Shown here: positions 36,019 to 44,773 of the stretch, piece by piece
Numbering within the stretch: the first letter of the stretch is position 1
Layout: the number at the start of each line of letters is the position of its first letter
Assembly (NCBI RefSeq): GCF_014202695.1
Contig: NZ_JACHHH010000003.1
Location: 186,001-250,000, forward strand
DNA: 64,000 bases
Source: Oribacterium sinus
Lineage (GTDB): Bacteria > Bacillota > Clostridia > Lachnospirales > Lachnospiraceae
Direction of reading: 5' to 3'
The notes under the pieces: model-generated
Told to the model about the DNA's origin: nothing
Databases searched by the model: none
What the model saw: the letters and a program-made list of their open reading frames with translations, nothing else
Program-made: the position numbers and the translations under genes

Positions 36019-36612
36019 TTAATGAAATGCAAAGTAGCCTTCCTCTGTTAATAGCGCATCCATGTGGATATCCGTTTTTTCCATGGGAATCTTATCGTAA
36101 AGTAACCAGGAAAAGCATAAACATAACTTTTTTCCCCTGCTCTTTTCCAAGAATCGATCGTAGTAGCCTGCTCCATGCCCCAGTCTTCCCCCCCTTTGAT
36201 CCGCCATTACACAGGGAATCAAAGACAAGTCAAAGCACCAGTCCGTAGAAGAAGGGAGTTCTTTTCTTGGTTCTAAAATTCCATAGGTCTGGGGAATCAG
36301 TTCCTCCATACTATGAATCTCTACCGCCTCCATCAGATGCTCTTTTCCCGGAATACATCGGGGAACGCACACTCTTTTCCCCATCTGTAAAGCCGTTTCC
36401 AAAATAATTCTGGTGTCCACCTCCCCTTCCATACTCACATAGGAGAAGATCCTTTCCGCTTCCAGAAAAAAAGGAGATTGCAAAAGGCGAAGATGAATTT
36501 CCCTATTGGCCTTTTCCAGTTGTTCTGCGGAAATTCCTCTCTTTCTTTCCTTTGCAAGCTCTCTAAGTGCATCCTTTTTCTTTTTCTGATCCAAAAATGA
36601 AAAAAATGCCAT
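36019..36612 (-). CDS. 5-formyltetrahydrofolate cyclo-ligase
   Basis: 197-aa enzyme that converts 5-formyl-THF to 5,10-methenyl-THF with ATP. It has a basic N-terminus (KKKKDALRELAKERKRG), SYVSMEGEVDTR, VCVPRC, and the family signature RGGRLGHGAGYYDRFL near residue 145. Start ATG 36612 is preceded by GGAGGA; a frame to 36660 adds 16 residues without support. It stands alone between the permease and a DUF6033 gene. Confidence 0.92.
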   Translation of the reverse strand: MAFFSFLDQKKKKDALRELAKERKRGISAEQLEKANREIHLRLLQSPFFLEAERIFSYVSMEGEVDTRIILETALQMGKRVCVPRCIPGKEHLMEAVEIHSMEELIPQTYGILEPRKELPSSTDWCFDLSLIPCVMADQRGGRLGHGAGYYDRFLEKSRGKKLCLCFSWLLYDKIPMEKTDIHMDALLTEEGYFAFH

Positions 36613-36757
36613 ACTTCCTCCTAAAGACAGTTCAACCCTTACAAGGAGAAAGTATAGCATGAATCTTTTTAATTATAAACAAAAATAAAATTTATATAAG
36701 CAAATTATAAATTGACTTCCCTATTTTATTTCACAATAAAGCAGGAGAGCTATCTCT

Positions 36758-37705
36758 TTATTCTGTCACCGGAACCTTTGTCCAATCCAGCTTTTTCAAG
36801 TTTTCCATAAGCTCTTCTATGGTTCTTCCCCTTACTTCCACACGCTTCACAGCTGTTTTTTCCACATCATGAATCGTCTCTGTTTCTGTTTCGCCCTCCT
36901 TCGACTTTTCTGTTCCCGATAATTTATCCTTGGACTCCGCCTTCTCTGTCTTTTGGGCCTTATCCGCTTTTTTACCGCCTTTTAGCGCTTCCTTTTCTGC
37001 CGTTCTCTTCGCTTCCTGCTTTTCTTCCAGCTTCTTCGCTTCCCGCTTTTTATCCTGCTCTTCCGCAATCTTTCTGGCAGAGCTTGTACTCTTCTCCAAG
37101 CTGGCAATCAGCATGGTGGTGCCGTCCTCTTGGGTTTTTGCCGCAATACTCTTAATGTCCTCCACATTGGTCTTATTGGCCCCGTTATCATTCCCTATCC
37201 CTGTCTGTGCCATAAGCATAGACTTTACGGTCTGATCCAATGTATTTAATTGCTCTCTTTCAAATTTCTTATCCGTTGCCATTTTTTCAATTTCTTCATT
37301 GCTTAAAACAACGGTAAATTCCTTATTGCTCTTTCCTGCTAAGGCATCATTCTCTTTTCCCTTTTCCGCAATACGAAAATCCACAAAATTTCGAGAACGG
37401 CGCAAATTCTTTAAGTAGGTTTTCGCCTTATCGGAAAGTCCCTCCTCGGCACTCAGTGCTTTCGTCTTTTCCGCCTTAGTCGCCTGTGTCCCCTTGGCTG
37501 CCACTTCCTTCGCTCTATCGGATAGCTCCAAGCTGTCTCTTTGTACTACAGCTTCTTTCCCTCCTGTAGCCTTTGCAAGCTCCGCTTCCTTGCCGGAGGC
37601 TTGTTTATCCACTTTTTGGCTTTCCTTGGTTTTTCCGCTCTCAACCTTGGATAAAATCTTGTTTTGGTAGGAATCCTTTCCTACGGCACGCACATTTTCC
37701 AGCAT
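36758..37705 (-). CDS. DUF6033-like protein
   Basis: 315-aa protein resembling the Lachnospiraceae DUF6033 family, function unknown. Start ATG 37705 (MLENVRAVGK) has AAAGGAGG upstream. A charged N-terminal region leads to LSDKAKTYLKNLRRSRNFVDFRIA, then VVLSNEEIEKMATDKKF and TTMLIASLEKSTSSARK, the recognisable core. A long lysine-, glutamate- and alanine-rich helical tail follows, closing with VEVRGRTIEELMENLKKLD. No signal peptide or membrane span. The upstream gap holds a large palindromic repeat. Confidence 0.72.
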   Translation of the reverse strand: MLENVRAVGKDSYQNKILSKVESGKTKESQKVDKQASGKEAELAKATGGKEAVVQRDSLELSDRAKEVAAKGTQATKAEKTKALSAEEGLSDKAKTYLKNLRRSRNFVDFRIAEKGKENDALAGKSNKEFTVVLSNEEIEKMATDKKFEREQLNTLDQTVKSMLMAQTGIGNDNGANKTNVEDIKSIAAKTQEDGTTMLIASLEKSTSSARKIAEEQDKKREAKKLEEKQEAKRTAEKEALKGGKKADKAQKTEKAESKDKLSGTEKSKEGETETETIHDVEKTAVKRVEVRGRTIEELMENLKKLDWTKVPVTE

Positions 37706-37836
37706 ATTGCCTCCTTTACTACAGCCCATTTCCGGAAAAAACAAAGTATTTCCCAAAATAAGCAAGTGAAAAACACCCTGTACAGGGAGAAACATTTCTA
37801 TAAGGAAAATTTCGTCATTTTCTCCAAAAAAATAAG

Positions 37837-38034
37837 GGGCTGTAAAAATCAAAATAATAAAGAAATTTTCGGCAATATAGGTCTGACTGAGGGGTAGTCT
37901 GAGCCCGTCAGTACTTACTGAAAGCAAGTGAAACGAAGCTTGAAGTTAGTACTGCTACGTGGCGAAGCTAGCGAAAGCGTGCCCCAATTTCAGACCTATA
38001 TTGCTTAGAAAATTATTTTGATTTTTTACAGCCC
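37837..38034. repeat. 198-bp nested-palindrome element, copy 1
   Basis: Outer arms GGGCTGTAAAAATCAAAATA and its complement (one T inserted on the right). Inside lies a 131-bp core (37873-38003) bounded by CAATATAGGTCTG / CAGACCTATATTG, then GGGG/CCCC, then a hairpin CAGTACT/AGTACTG. It has no coding capacity. A second copy lies at 50071-50267 with 12 differences in the core. It resembles a MITE or a structured RNA; no transposase is near. Confidence 0.9.
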
Positions 38035-38062
38035 TCTCACATATTATTTAAGTAACTCCGCT

Positions 38063-41000
38063 TTAGCAAATCCCTCGGAAGGAAAAGCTGAAATGAATCC
38101 TATCCTTAACTTTCACCAAAAACTCCTCATGGGTATAGGAGCCCCAGCTGTCATCTCCTCCTACCCCCATCTGGGCCTTGGAAAGACGCAGGATACTATG
38201 GTGAATCGGAGGAAGTTCATAACCGTGGCAGGCATTTTCAATTTCATGGGGAGTCCAGGGCAGGGCTGAAACATTCATTTGCCCCTCTTCATTTTCCGCT
38301 AAGAAAACTAAGCCCCTGCCCTTCTCATCAGTGAGAGTCGCCAGTCGTACCTCCGCCTTGTTTCCGGACTCCTGGGGGAAAACATAGGGGACAAAATTAT
38401 CCCTTACCTTCCTATGATAAATGCCCAATTTTCCGCCATGCTTTCTGTCGGCATAACAGTCCTCTTCGCCCAAGCCGTACCAGGAAAAGTTTTCCAAATC
38501 CGCATTTAGAGTAAAGAGAGCCCCAAATTCCGGAAGCTCGGACAGCTGTTTCAGAAGGACAGATTCTCCCTCCTTGGGCAGACTATAGTCCAGACTTACG
38601 CTGATTTTTCCATCCGGGAAAACGCTGTACTGCATCTGACAGCTGCTTCTTGGATTGGTAGGCAAATGATAGCTGTAACGAATAAGGAAGCAACCTTTCT
38701 CCATTTTCATCAGCACCTCTTGCGGTTTTTCCAACATTAGGCTTGCCTCAGGGCTTCTTGTACTTAAATACTGACTTGCTGTTTTCCACTGGGCATAGCG
38801 AAAAGCCATCAGATTTCCCGTGTCATTGTCGGTGGGAGCACGCCAGAAGTTAGGTCTTGGCATGGCCTCCAAATACTCTTTTCCTCCATATCGGTAGGAT
38901 ACCAGCCCTCCCTGAATCAAAGAAAAGATTGCCTCAAAAGAACTGCCTCGTACACCAATATTATGGGGCGAGGAAAGAATCTGAAAGTCTTCCGGAAGCA
39001 CTTCCGAAGCACTTCCCCACTCTTCCAAAAGCTTCTCCCAGCTTCTCACCCAATGTTCCTCCTGTTGTTCTTCCCCCAACAGATACAGCCTCAAAGTCTC
39101 TTTTTTCTCTACCGTATAGGTTTTTTCCGAAAAGGCCATCTCCAAGCCTTTTTCTCCGTACAAACTATCCTTCTTTAAATGAAAACTAATCCGAAGAGTA
39201 TACTCTCCCTCCAATTCTTCTTTTAAAAACGGATTAGGGATTCTCCCCTCAGATTGGGGCGGAACATTTGTTTCCAACAAACACTCCTTCCAAAGCTTTC
39301 CGTAACGATAAAGGGAAAGTTTACAATCCAGTTCTGAAGTGGATTGGAAAAGAGAATGATTCTTTATCAAAATTTCCTCCTCTTCCAAGGTACAAAAGAT
39401 ATTTTGATAGAGATATTTCACTTCCTGCATCTGGGGCTTTGGATTTCTATCCCCCCCAAAAACAATGCCGTTGGCACTGAATTGAAAATCCGAAGGCCTG
39501 TCGGAAAAATCTCCCCCATAGGCTAAATATTTTTCACCGTAACGGTTTTTCTTCCAAAGGCTTTGGTCCACATAGTCCCAGATAAAGCCTCCCTGAAACA
39601 AAGGCTCCTCTTCCGCATACTCCGTGTACTTATACAAAGCCCCTAAGGAATTCCCCATGGAATGGGCATATTCACAAAGCAGGAAGGGCTTTTCCCTGTG
39701 CTTGGAAAGATAGTCTTTGATTTCCGTAACCGGTGGGTACATTCGACTTTCCATATCACTGCTGTCCGGATAGGAGCGGTCATTAAAGAGTCCCTCATAA
39801 TGCACCAGTCTGGAGGAATCCAAGCTGCGAAGACGTTTTGCCATCTCATGAATGACAGATCCACCGAAGCTTTCATTTCCGCAGGAGAAAATCAGGATGG
39901 AGGGATGGTTTTTGTCCCTCTGCCACATATTTTCAATTCTTTGTAAAAGCATGGCCTCCCATTCTTTTTTATCCTTGGGAAGCACATAGTCTATATCTTT
40001 TGTAAAGGCATAGGTGTCCCAGCTGCCGTGGGTTTCCATATTACACTCATCCATTACATAAAGGCCGTACTCATCCGCCAGACGGTAGATGGCGGAATTG
40101 TTGGGATAATGAGAGGTACGAAGGGCATTGATATTGTTTCGCTTCATGGTTTGGATATCCTTCTCCATCTCCGAAACACTTACTGCTCTTCCCGTTAAGC
40201 TGCTGAAATCGTGTCGGTTTACGCCCTTAAAAACAATGCGCTTTCCGTTGATTTTCATCAGTCCGTCTTCCAGGGCAAAATGACGGAACCCCGCTTTTTC
40301 CACGATATATTCCAGTACTTCTCCCTCTTCCGTACAAAGCTCCAAAACCAAGGTATAGAGATTGGGCTGTTCCGCAGACCAAAGCTTGGGAGCTTCCAGT
40401 GAAATAGAAAATTCCACGGTACTGTAAGGAAATTCCTGATGGATTTTTGTAAACTCTTCCCCGGCTTTTTGAGAAAGCTTCGTTTTGCAATCCAAAGCAT
40501 TTTTTTCTTCGGAAACGCTCATTCCCCCCGATACAGGGATTTCTCCTTTAGAAACAATCTTTTGCTCTACAGCAAAGCCTCTTCCCTTGGGAAGGCAGAC
40601 TCCCCCATCAAAAAGGCTATAGCGAAGAATTCCCTTTCCTTCTTCCTTCCCTGTTTCCTTTTCTGTTTCCTTTTCTGTTTCCTTTTCTGTTTCTTTTTCT
40701 GTTTCTTTCTCCCGGCCTTCGATTTTTCCCGAAAAATAAAGCTTTCCTTCTTTAAAATCCCTGCTCATCTCTGTCCGAAGATGCAGGTCCTTTAAATGCA
40801 ACTTAGGCAGGGTATAAAGATATACCTCCCGGAAAATTCCGGAAAAACGGAAGAAATCCTGATCCTCACACCAGGAGGCTGCAGACCACTTGTAAACCTG
40901 AACAGCCAGCTTATTTTCTCCCTCCTTTAAAAAGCCCTCAAGAGAAAATTCAGCAGGAGTAAAGGAATCACTGTGATAGCCGATATAAGCTCCGTTACAG

Positions 41001-41446
41001 TACAGGGCAAAGGCATTTTCCACCCCTTGAAAAGAGATACGCACCGGCTGATCTCCCCACTCCTTCGGCAGAATAAAGTATTTTACATAGGAAGCCACCG
41101 GATTAAAATGCCGGGGAATTTCTCCCGGACGGATGCTTTCATGCCCCTCCCAGGGGTACTGCACATTGGCATACTGAGGTGCATCATATCCCTCCAACTG
41201 AATATGGGCAGGCACCACAATATCCTCCCAGTCCTTACAGGAATACTCCGAACTTTCAAAATTCGGAATACTGTCTTCTATTCTCCTTGCATAATGAAAC
41301 TTCCATAATCCATTCAGACTTTTTCGCAGGGAGCTTTTCCCCAGCTTTTCTTCCGTAGCATTACGGTAGGCAATATGATCCGAATGGGGCAAAAGGACAT
41401 TTTCCTGATAATATTCCGGATTTTTAATTTCTTCATAACGAAACAT
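38063..41446 (-). CDS. lacZ: Beta-galactosidase, glycoside hydrolase family 2
   Basis: 1127-aa GH2 enzyme splitting lactose and related beta-galactosides. Order: sugar-binding domain, immunoglobulin-like domains, TIM barrel, C-terminal small-chain domain. The acid/base glutamate is in SCGNESFGG (about residue 525) and the nucleophile in LLCEYAHSMGN (about 592). Start ATG 41446 (MFRYEEIKN) has GAGGAA upstream. Between the first two domains, near residue 246, is an EKET repeat plus about 60 further poorly conserved residues. No signal peptide is visible. The large gap upstream has no lac regulator or permease. Confidence 0.93.
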   Translation of the reverse strand: MFRYEEIKNPEYYQENVLLPHSDHIAYRNATEEKLGKSSLRKSLNGLWKFHYARRIEDSIPNFESSEYSCKDWEDIVVPAHIQLEGYDAPQYANVQYPWEGHESIRPGEIPRHFNPVASYVKYFILPKEWGDQPVRISFQGVENAFALYCNGAYIGYHSDSFTPAEFSLEGFLKEGENKLAVQVYKWSAASWCEDQDFFRFSGIFREVYLYTLPKLHLKDLHLRTEMSRDFKEGKLYFSGKIEGREKETEKETEKETEKETEKETGKEEGKGILRYSLFDGGVCLPKGRGFAVEQKIVSKGEIPVSGGMSVSEEKNALDCKTKLSQKAGEEFTKIHQEFPYSTVEFSISLEAPKLWSAEQPNLYTLVLELCTEEGEVLEYIVEKAGFRHFALEDGLMKINGKRIVFKGVNRHDFSSLTGRAVSVSEMEKDIQTMKRNNINALRTSHYPNNSAIYRLADEYGLYVMDECNMETHGSWDTYAFTKDIDYVLPKDKKEWEAMLLQRIENMWQRDKNHPSILIFSCGNESFGGSVIHEMAKRLRSLDSSRLVHYEGLFNDRSYPDSSDMESRMYPPVTEIKDYLSKHREKPFLLCEYAHSMGNSLGALYKYTEYAEEEPLFQGGFIWDYVDQSLWKKNRYGEKYLAYGGDFSDRPSDFQFSANGIVFGGDRNPKPQMQEVKYLYQNIFCTLEEEEILIKNHSLFQSTSELDCKLSLYRYGKLWKECLLETNVPPQSEGRIPNPFLKEELEGEYTLRISFHLKKDSLYGEKGLEMAFSEKTYTVEKKETLRLYLLGEEQQEEHWVRSWEKLLEEWGSASEVLPEDFQILSSPHNIGVRGSSFEAIFSLIQGGLVSYRYGGKEYLEAMPRPNFWRAPTDNDTGNLMAFRYAQWKTASQYLSTRSPEASLMLEKPQEVLMKMEKGCFLIRYSYHLPTNPRSSCQMQYSVFPDGKISVSLDYSLPKEGESVLLKQLSELPEFGALFTLNADLENFSWYGLGEEDCYADRKHGGKLGIYHRKVRDNFVPYVFPQESGNKAEVRLATLTDEKGRGLVFLAENEEGQMNVSALPWTPHEIENACHGYELPPIHHSILRLSKAQMGVGGDDSWGSYTHEEFLVKVKDRIHFSFSFRGIC
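40651..40710 (-). repeat. 12-bp microsatellite-like repeat inside lacZ
   Basis: Five copies of CTGTTTCCTTTT on the plus strand, in frame, each coding for four residues of an (EKET)n tract. The unit keeps the frame, so copy changes would only lengthen the linker. Confidence 0.88.
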
Positions 41447-41687
41447 AGCTTTATTCCTCTCCATACGAAGTATTAACTGAACTCCATATGCTATTCTACG
41501 GCAAAACAAAGCTTCCCGTCTATAGTTTCCCTTTTCTCCGGGATCGATTTTCAAACAAGAGGATTCTATAAATCGGATTGTTGAAAATTAGTTTTATTAA
41601 TACGATAAATTTTATTTACAAAGAGAAATGTTCTTTTTTATCGTCTCTTTTTTCGCAAAAATAAAAATAATATTTATTTAATTTTCC

Positions 41688-41716
41688 TTTACAAAAGAAA
41701 TTTTTTGTGCTATCCT
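41688..41716 (+). promoter_or_regulatory. Extended -10 promoter for a non-coding transcript
   Basis: TTTACA (41688-41693), a 17-nt spacer and TATCCT (41711-41716) with TG one base before it. The upstream 100 bp are very A/T rich. No gene follows for 750 bp on this strand. Confidence 0.6.
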
Positions 41717-41722
41717 ATAGGC

Positions 41723-42480
41723 ACAAGAAAGAAAATAACAGCAAAAAATCTTTAGCTCGAAGAGAAAGAGTTAGAGATTTGCAAAGTGCAAACGGAAGGT
41801 TTGCGAACTATAATCAAGAAAGAGAGGTACAATCCAATGGACGAAGAACAGTACTTCTACTGGAGACTTAACTGAGTAGAGAAAACTTAACTCTTGTATA
41901 GCGGGAATTATGCTATCGGTTTGCAGAAGACTTTCTTCTTATTTTCTGAAAAGAACAGGTTTCCAATAGAATCGGTTTCCCATCATAAGCGCTTTAAATA
42001 TATAAAATCATGGTGAAATTCCATTTTGAAATTATAGAGAAGCGATTCGGAAAAAGGTGGTACAAACCAATGGCTAGATAAGACAATTGAATATTAAGCA
42101 TTTCCCGAAAAGGAAGCATAGAGTTTCCTAAGGAATGCTATCGGATGTACAGCATCCATGATGAAAACAGTGACGATGAGCTCTCTTCTCTGAGATAAGA
42201 GGAAAGGGAATTCCGATACGAATGTTTCAGAGAAGGAGCATTAGTATAGAGGAGGAATGAATCGTAAGAAAAGCAAGCGGGTTACTTTTTAAAATATGGA
42301 TAAGCGATAAGTGAGACGCTTAGCATACAAAAGAATATAGTATAAGAAACAAGACGAGTAGGATAAACCTACAGAACTTGTAAAAAAGTCCCTTCATAAA
42401 GGGATTCCAGTGATGGACGACAAAGCAGTCTATAATGATAAAAGAAAGGACCTTCGAATGTATACTCGAAGGTCCTTTCT
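41723..42480 (+). ncRNA. Candidate large structured non-coding RNA
   Basis: About 750 nt with no reading frame of useful length on either strand. The plus strand is purine rich, and many perfect stems are visible: GCAAAC/GTTTGC (41788-41804), ATAGC/GCTAT (41898-41916), an AGCAT...ATGCT nested stem (42097-42139), GGATG/CATCC (42143-42157), TAAGCG/CGCTTA (42301-42322), a two-tier ACAAG-GTAGG/CCTAC-CTTGT hairpin with a symmetric internal loop (42349-42381), and TCCCTT/AAGGGA (42389-42404). GGTACAAnCCAATGG occurs twice (41826, 42059), each followed 77-85 nt later by TGCTATCGG. Size and complexity recall OLE, ROOL or GOLLD RNAs, but I cannot assign it. Confidence 0.55.
42444..42479. terminator. 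Terminator of pepT, possibly also of the candidate RNA
   Basis: Perfect 14-bp inverted repeat GAAAGGACCTTCGA / TCGAAGGTCCTTTC with an 8-nt loop. The U tract is better on the minus strand (TTTT then A), 3 nt after the pepT stop. On the plus strand it is followed by TCTCTTAGCTCTTTTT. Confidence 0.8.
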
Positions 42481-42481
42481 C

Positions 42482-43720
42482 TTAGCTCTTTTTCCCAATC
42501 ATTTCCTGACAGATCTTTAAAAGCACCGGAATCATCTTTTTGAAGGAATTAAGATTCAGATATTCATAAATACCGTGATAGTTCTCTCCTCCTGTAGACA
42601 GGTTGGGACAGGGTAAGCCCATAAAAGAAAGCTTGGCACCGTCTGTACCTCCACGGATGGGGAAGACCTTCGGGGTAACTCCCTCTTTTTCAAAGGCAGT
42701 TTTTGCCACATCAATCAAATACATATGGGGGCGAACCTTTTCCACCATATTATAGTAACTGTCTTTCACTTCTACGGAAAAATGTGCACCCTTTTCTCCG
42801 TATTTCTGATTCAGCTTCTCTCCCACCTCTTGAAAAATTCTCTTCTTTTCTTGGAATTTCTCCCAGTCATGGTCACGAATAATGTAGTCCAAAGTAGCCA
42901 GACTTTCCTCTCCCACAAAGGAACACAGGTGGAAGAAACCTTCATACCCTTCTGTGTTGGCAGGTGTACAATTTGGCAGTAAAGCATTAAATTCCATCGC
43001 CAAAAGATTGGCATTCATCATCTTATCCTTTGCAGAACCGGGATGAACATTCACCCCATGAATCTTCACCTTTCCGCCGGCAGCGTTAAAATTCTCATAT
43101 TCCACCTCGCCAAGGGTGCCGCCGTCTACGGTATAAGCCACCTCTGCTCCGAAAAGAGGAACATCAAAGAGGTCTGCACCTGCTCCAACCTCTTCATCCG
43201 GTGTGAAACCTATGCAAATATCTCCATGACGAAACTCCGGATGGGTCTGAATATATTCCACCATAGCCATGATTTCCGCAACGCCTGCCTTATCATCCGC
43301 TCCCAACAAGGTTTTTCCGTTGGTCACCATTAAATCCTGTCCTACTGCTTCTAAAAGCTTTGGAAATACCTTCGGAGAAAGAACTTCCGATTCGTTTAAA
43401 GCAATATCTTTTCCGTCATAATCCTTTACAATTTTGGGCTCCACATTCTTTCCTCTTGCGGAGGGAGAAGTATCCATGTGGGCAATAAAACCTAAAGCAG
43501 GAGTCTTTTCCTGCTCTTCCCTCGATAAATTGGAAGGAATTTTCCCGTAAACATAGGCATGGTCGGTACACTGTACATCCTTTACGCCCAGCTCCTTTAA
43601 ATCCGCTTCCAGGACTCTTGCCAGATCAAACTGCTTCTCGCTGGAAGGAATCTTTTCCTGATCCGGTACGGATTCCGTATCAATCTTTAAGTAGCGAATC
43701 AAACGTTCTACTGCATCCAT
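42482..43720 (-). CDS. pepT: Peptidase T (tripeptide aminopeptidase)
   Basis: 412-aa M20-family zinc peptidase that removes the N-terminal residue from tripeptides in the cytoplasm. It begins with the typical [14 protein letters not shown]. Metal and active-site blocks: [44 protein letters not shown] and the late [29 protein letters not shown]. Length fits PepT. AAAGGAG precedes the ATG. It is 48 nt from metA on the same strand and may share its transcript. Confidence 0.96.
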   Translation of the reverse strand: MDAVERLIRYLKIDTESVPDQEKIPSSEKQFDLARVLEADLKELGVKDVQCTDHAYVYGKIPSNLSREEQEKTPALGFIAHMDTSPSARGKNVEPKIVKDYDGKDIALNESEVLSPKVFPKLLEAVGQDLMVTNGKTLLGADDKAGVAEIMAMVEYIQTHPEFRHGDICIGFTPDEEVGAGADLFDVPLFGAEVAYTVDGGTLGEVEYENFNAAGGKVKIHGVNVHPGSAKDKMMNANLLAMEFNALLPNCTPANTEGYEGFFHLCSFVGEESLATLDYIIRDHDWEKFQEKKRIFQEVGEKLNQKYGEKGAHFSVEVKDSYYNMVEKVRPHMYLIDVAKTAFEKEGVTPKVFPIRGGTDGAKLSFMGLPCPNLSTGGENYHGIYEYLNLNSFKKMIPVLLKICQEMIGKKS

Positions 43721-43768
43721 AATTTTCTCCTTTACTTGTACTCATTGCTTCTGTCACTATTTGTTCCC

Positions 43769-44755
43769 TTAATCGGCAGACTTTACGGTACTGTCTCTTT
43801 CACTTCTATGGTCATCCCGAAGATAACTGTCCTCCGAAACCGGTCGCATTTCCTCCAAACGATAGGGAGTCTCCTGGTACACAAAATTTAACCAGTTACT
43901 ATAGGTACAGTTGGAGCTGGAGCGCCAGGATAAAATCGGGGTATTCTCCGGATTGTCATCAGGATAATAATTCACTGGAACCTCCGGATTGATTCCTTTT
44001 GCCAAATCTCTTTTATACTCCTTATCCAAGTCATACCGGTCATACTCGGAATGACCGGTAACAAAAATTTGGCGGGAAGAGCAGGCCAAAATCAAGTAGC
44101 TTCCTGCCTCTTCACTATCCGCCACCACATAAAGCTCTTTATTTTTCTTAACCGCCTCTTCATCCAGTCCGGTATAACGGGATTGGGGAACACAAAACTC
44201 ATCATCCATTCCCCTCATCAGCATTTTCTTCCTATGAAGAACCCTATGGGAATAGATTCCGCTTAATTTCTTCTCCAAAGGCACTTTCTGAATTCCATAA
44301 TGATAGTACAGCCCCGCCTGGGCCCCCCAACAAATATGGAAAGTGGAAAACACATGGGTTTTGGACCATTCCATAACTTCCGTAAGTTCTTTCCAGTATC
44401 CAACCTCTTCAAAAGGCATCTTCTCCACCGGGGCTCCGGTGATGATTAAGCCGTCAAAATACTCTTCCTTCACGGAAGAAAAATTAACATAAAAGGTATT
44501 TAAATGAACGGAGCTGGTATGGGTAGAAACATGGGATTCCATCTTCATCAACGTGATTTCCGTCTGAATCGGGAAGTTGGAAAGCACCCTAAGTAAATCC
44601 AGCTCCGTGTCTTCCTTTAAGGGCATCAGGTTGAGAATGGCAATATGCAGAGGTCGAATATTCTGAGATACCGCCCTCTGTTCATCCATGACGAAAATAT
44701 TTTCCTTCTCCAATATGTCCTTTGCAGGCAAATGGTTCTGTACTTTAATAGGCAT
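43769..44755 (-). CDS. metA: Homoserine O-acyltransferase (MetA family)
   Basis: 328-aa enzyme that activates homoserine for methionine synthesis. The acyl-enzyme cysteine is in FHICWGAQAGLYYHYGI (about C142). The catalytic histidine and glutamate lie in FVTGHSEYDRYDL. The N-terminal MPIKVQNHLPAKDIL is standard. MetA proteins in Firmicutes often use acetyl-CoA rather than succinyl-CoA; the acyl donor cannot be settled by eye. No SAM riboswitch is seen in the 18-nt gap to the upstream dacA gene, so regulation must come from the operon promoter. Confidence 0.95.
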   Translation of the reverse strand: MPIKVQNHLPAKDILEKENIFVMDEQRAVSQNIRPLHIAILNLMPLKEDTELDLLRVLSNFPIQTEITLMKMESHVSTHTSSVHLNTFYVNFSSVKEEYFDGLIITGAPVEKMPFEEVGYWKELTEVMEWSKTHVFSTFHICWGAQAGLYYHYGIQKVPLEKKLSGIYSHRVLHRKKMLMRGMDDEFCVPQSRYTGLDEEAVKKNKELYVVADSEEAGSYLILACSSRQIFVTGHSEYDRYDLDKEYKRDLAKGINPEVPVNYYPDDNPENTPILSWRSSSNCTYSNWLNFVYQETPYRLEEMRPVSEDSYLRDDHRSERDSTVKSAD

Positions 44756-44773
44756 AGCTTCTCCCCTTTACAT

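Noticed and set aside
37837-38034. Insertion sequence
   Set aside because: The element is under 200 bp with no coding capacity, no transposase is in the window, and I see no clear target duplication. It is kept as a repeat of unknown mobility.
41560-41700. lac-type operator or cre site upstream of the beta-galactosidase
   Set aside because: Very A/T-rich sequence with no clear cre or operator palindrome. The lacZ promoter could not be fixed.
42051-42073. T-box antiterminator from AGGTGGTAC
   Set aside because: The conserved ACCGCG that must follow is absent (it reads AAACCAATGG), and no synthetase or amino acid gene lies downstream on that strand.
41723-42480. tmRNA, RNase P RNA, 6S RNA or a group II intron
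   Set aside because: No tRNA-like ends or tag frame for tmRNA, no GAGGAAAGTCC-type core for RNase P, far too long for 6S, and no domain V or GUGYG start for a group II intron.
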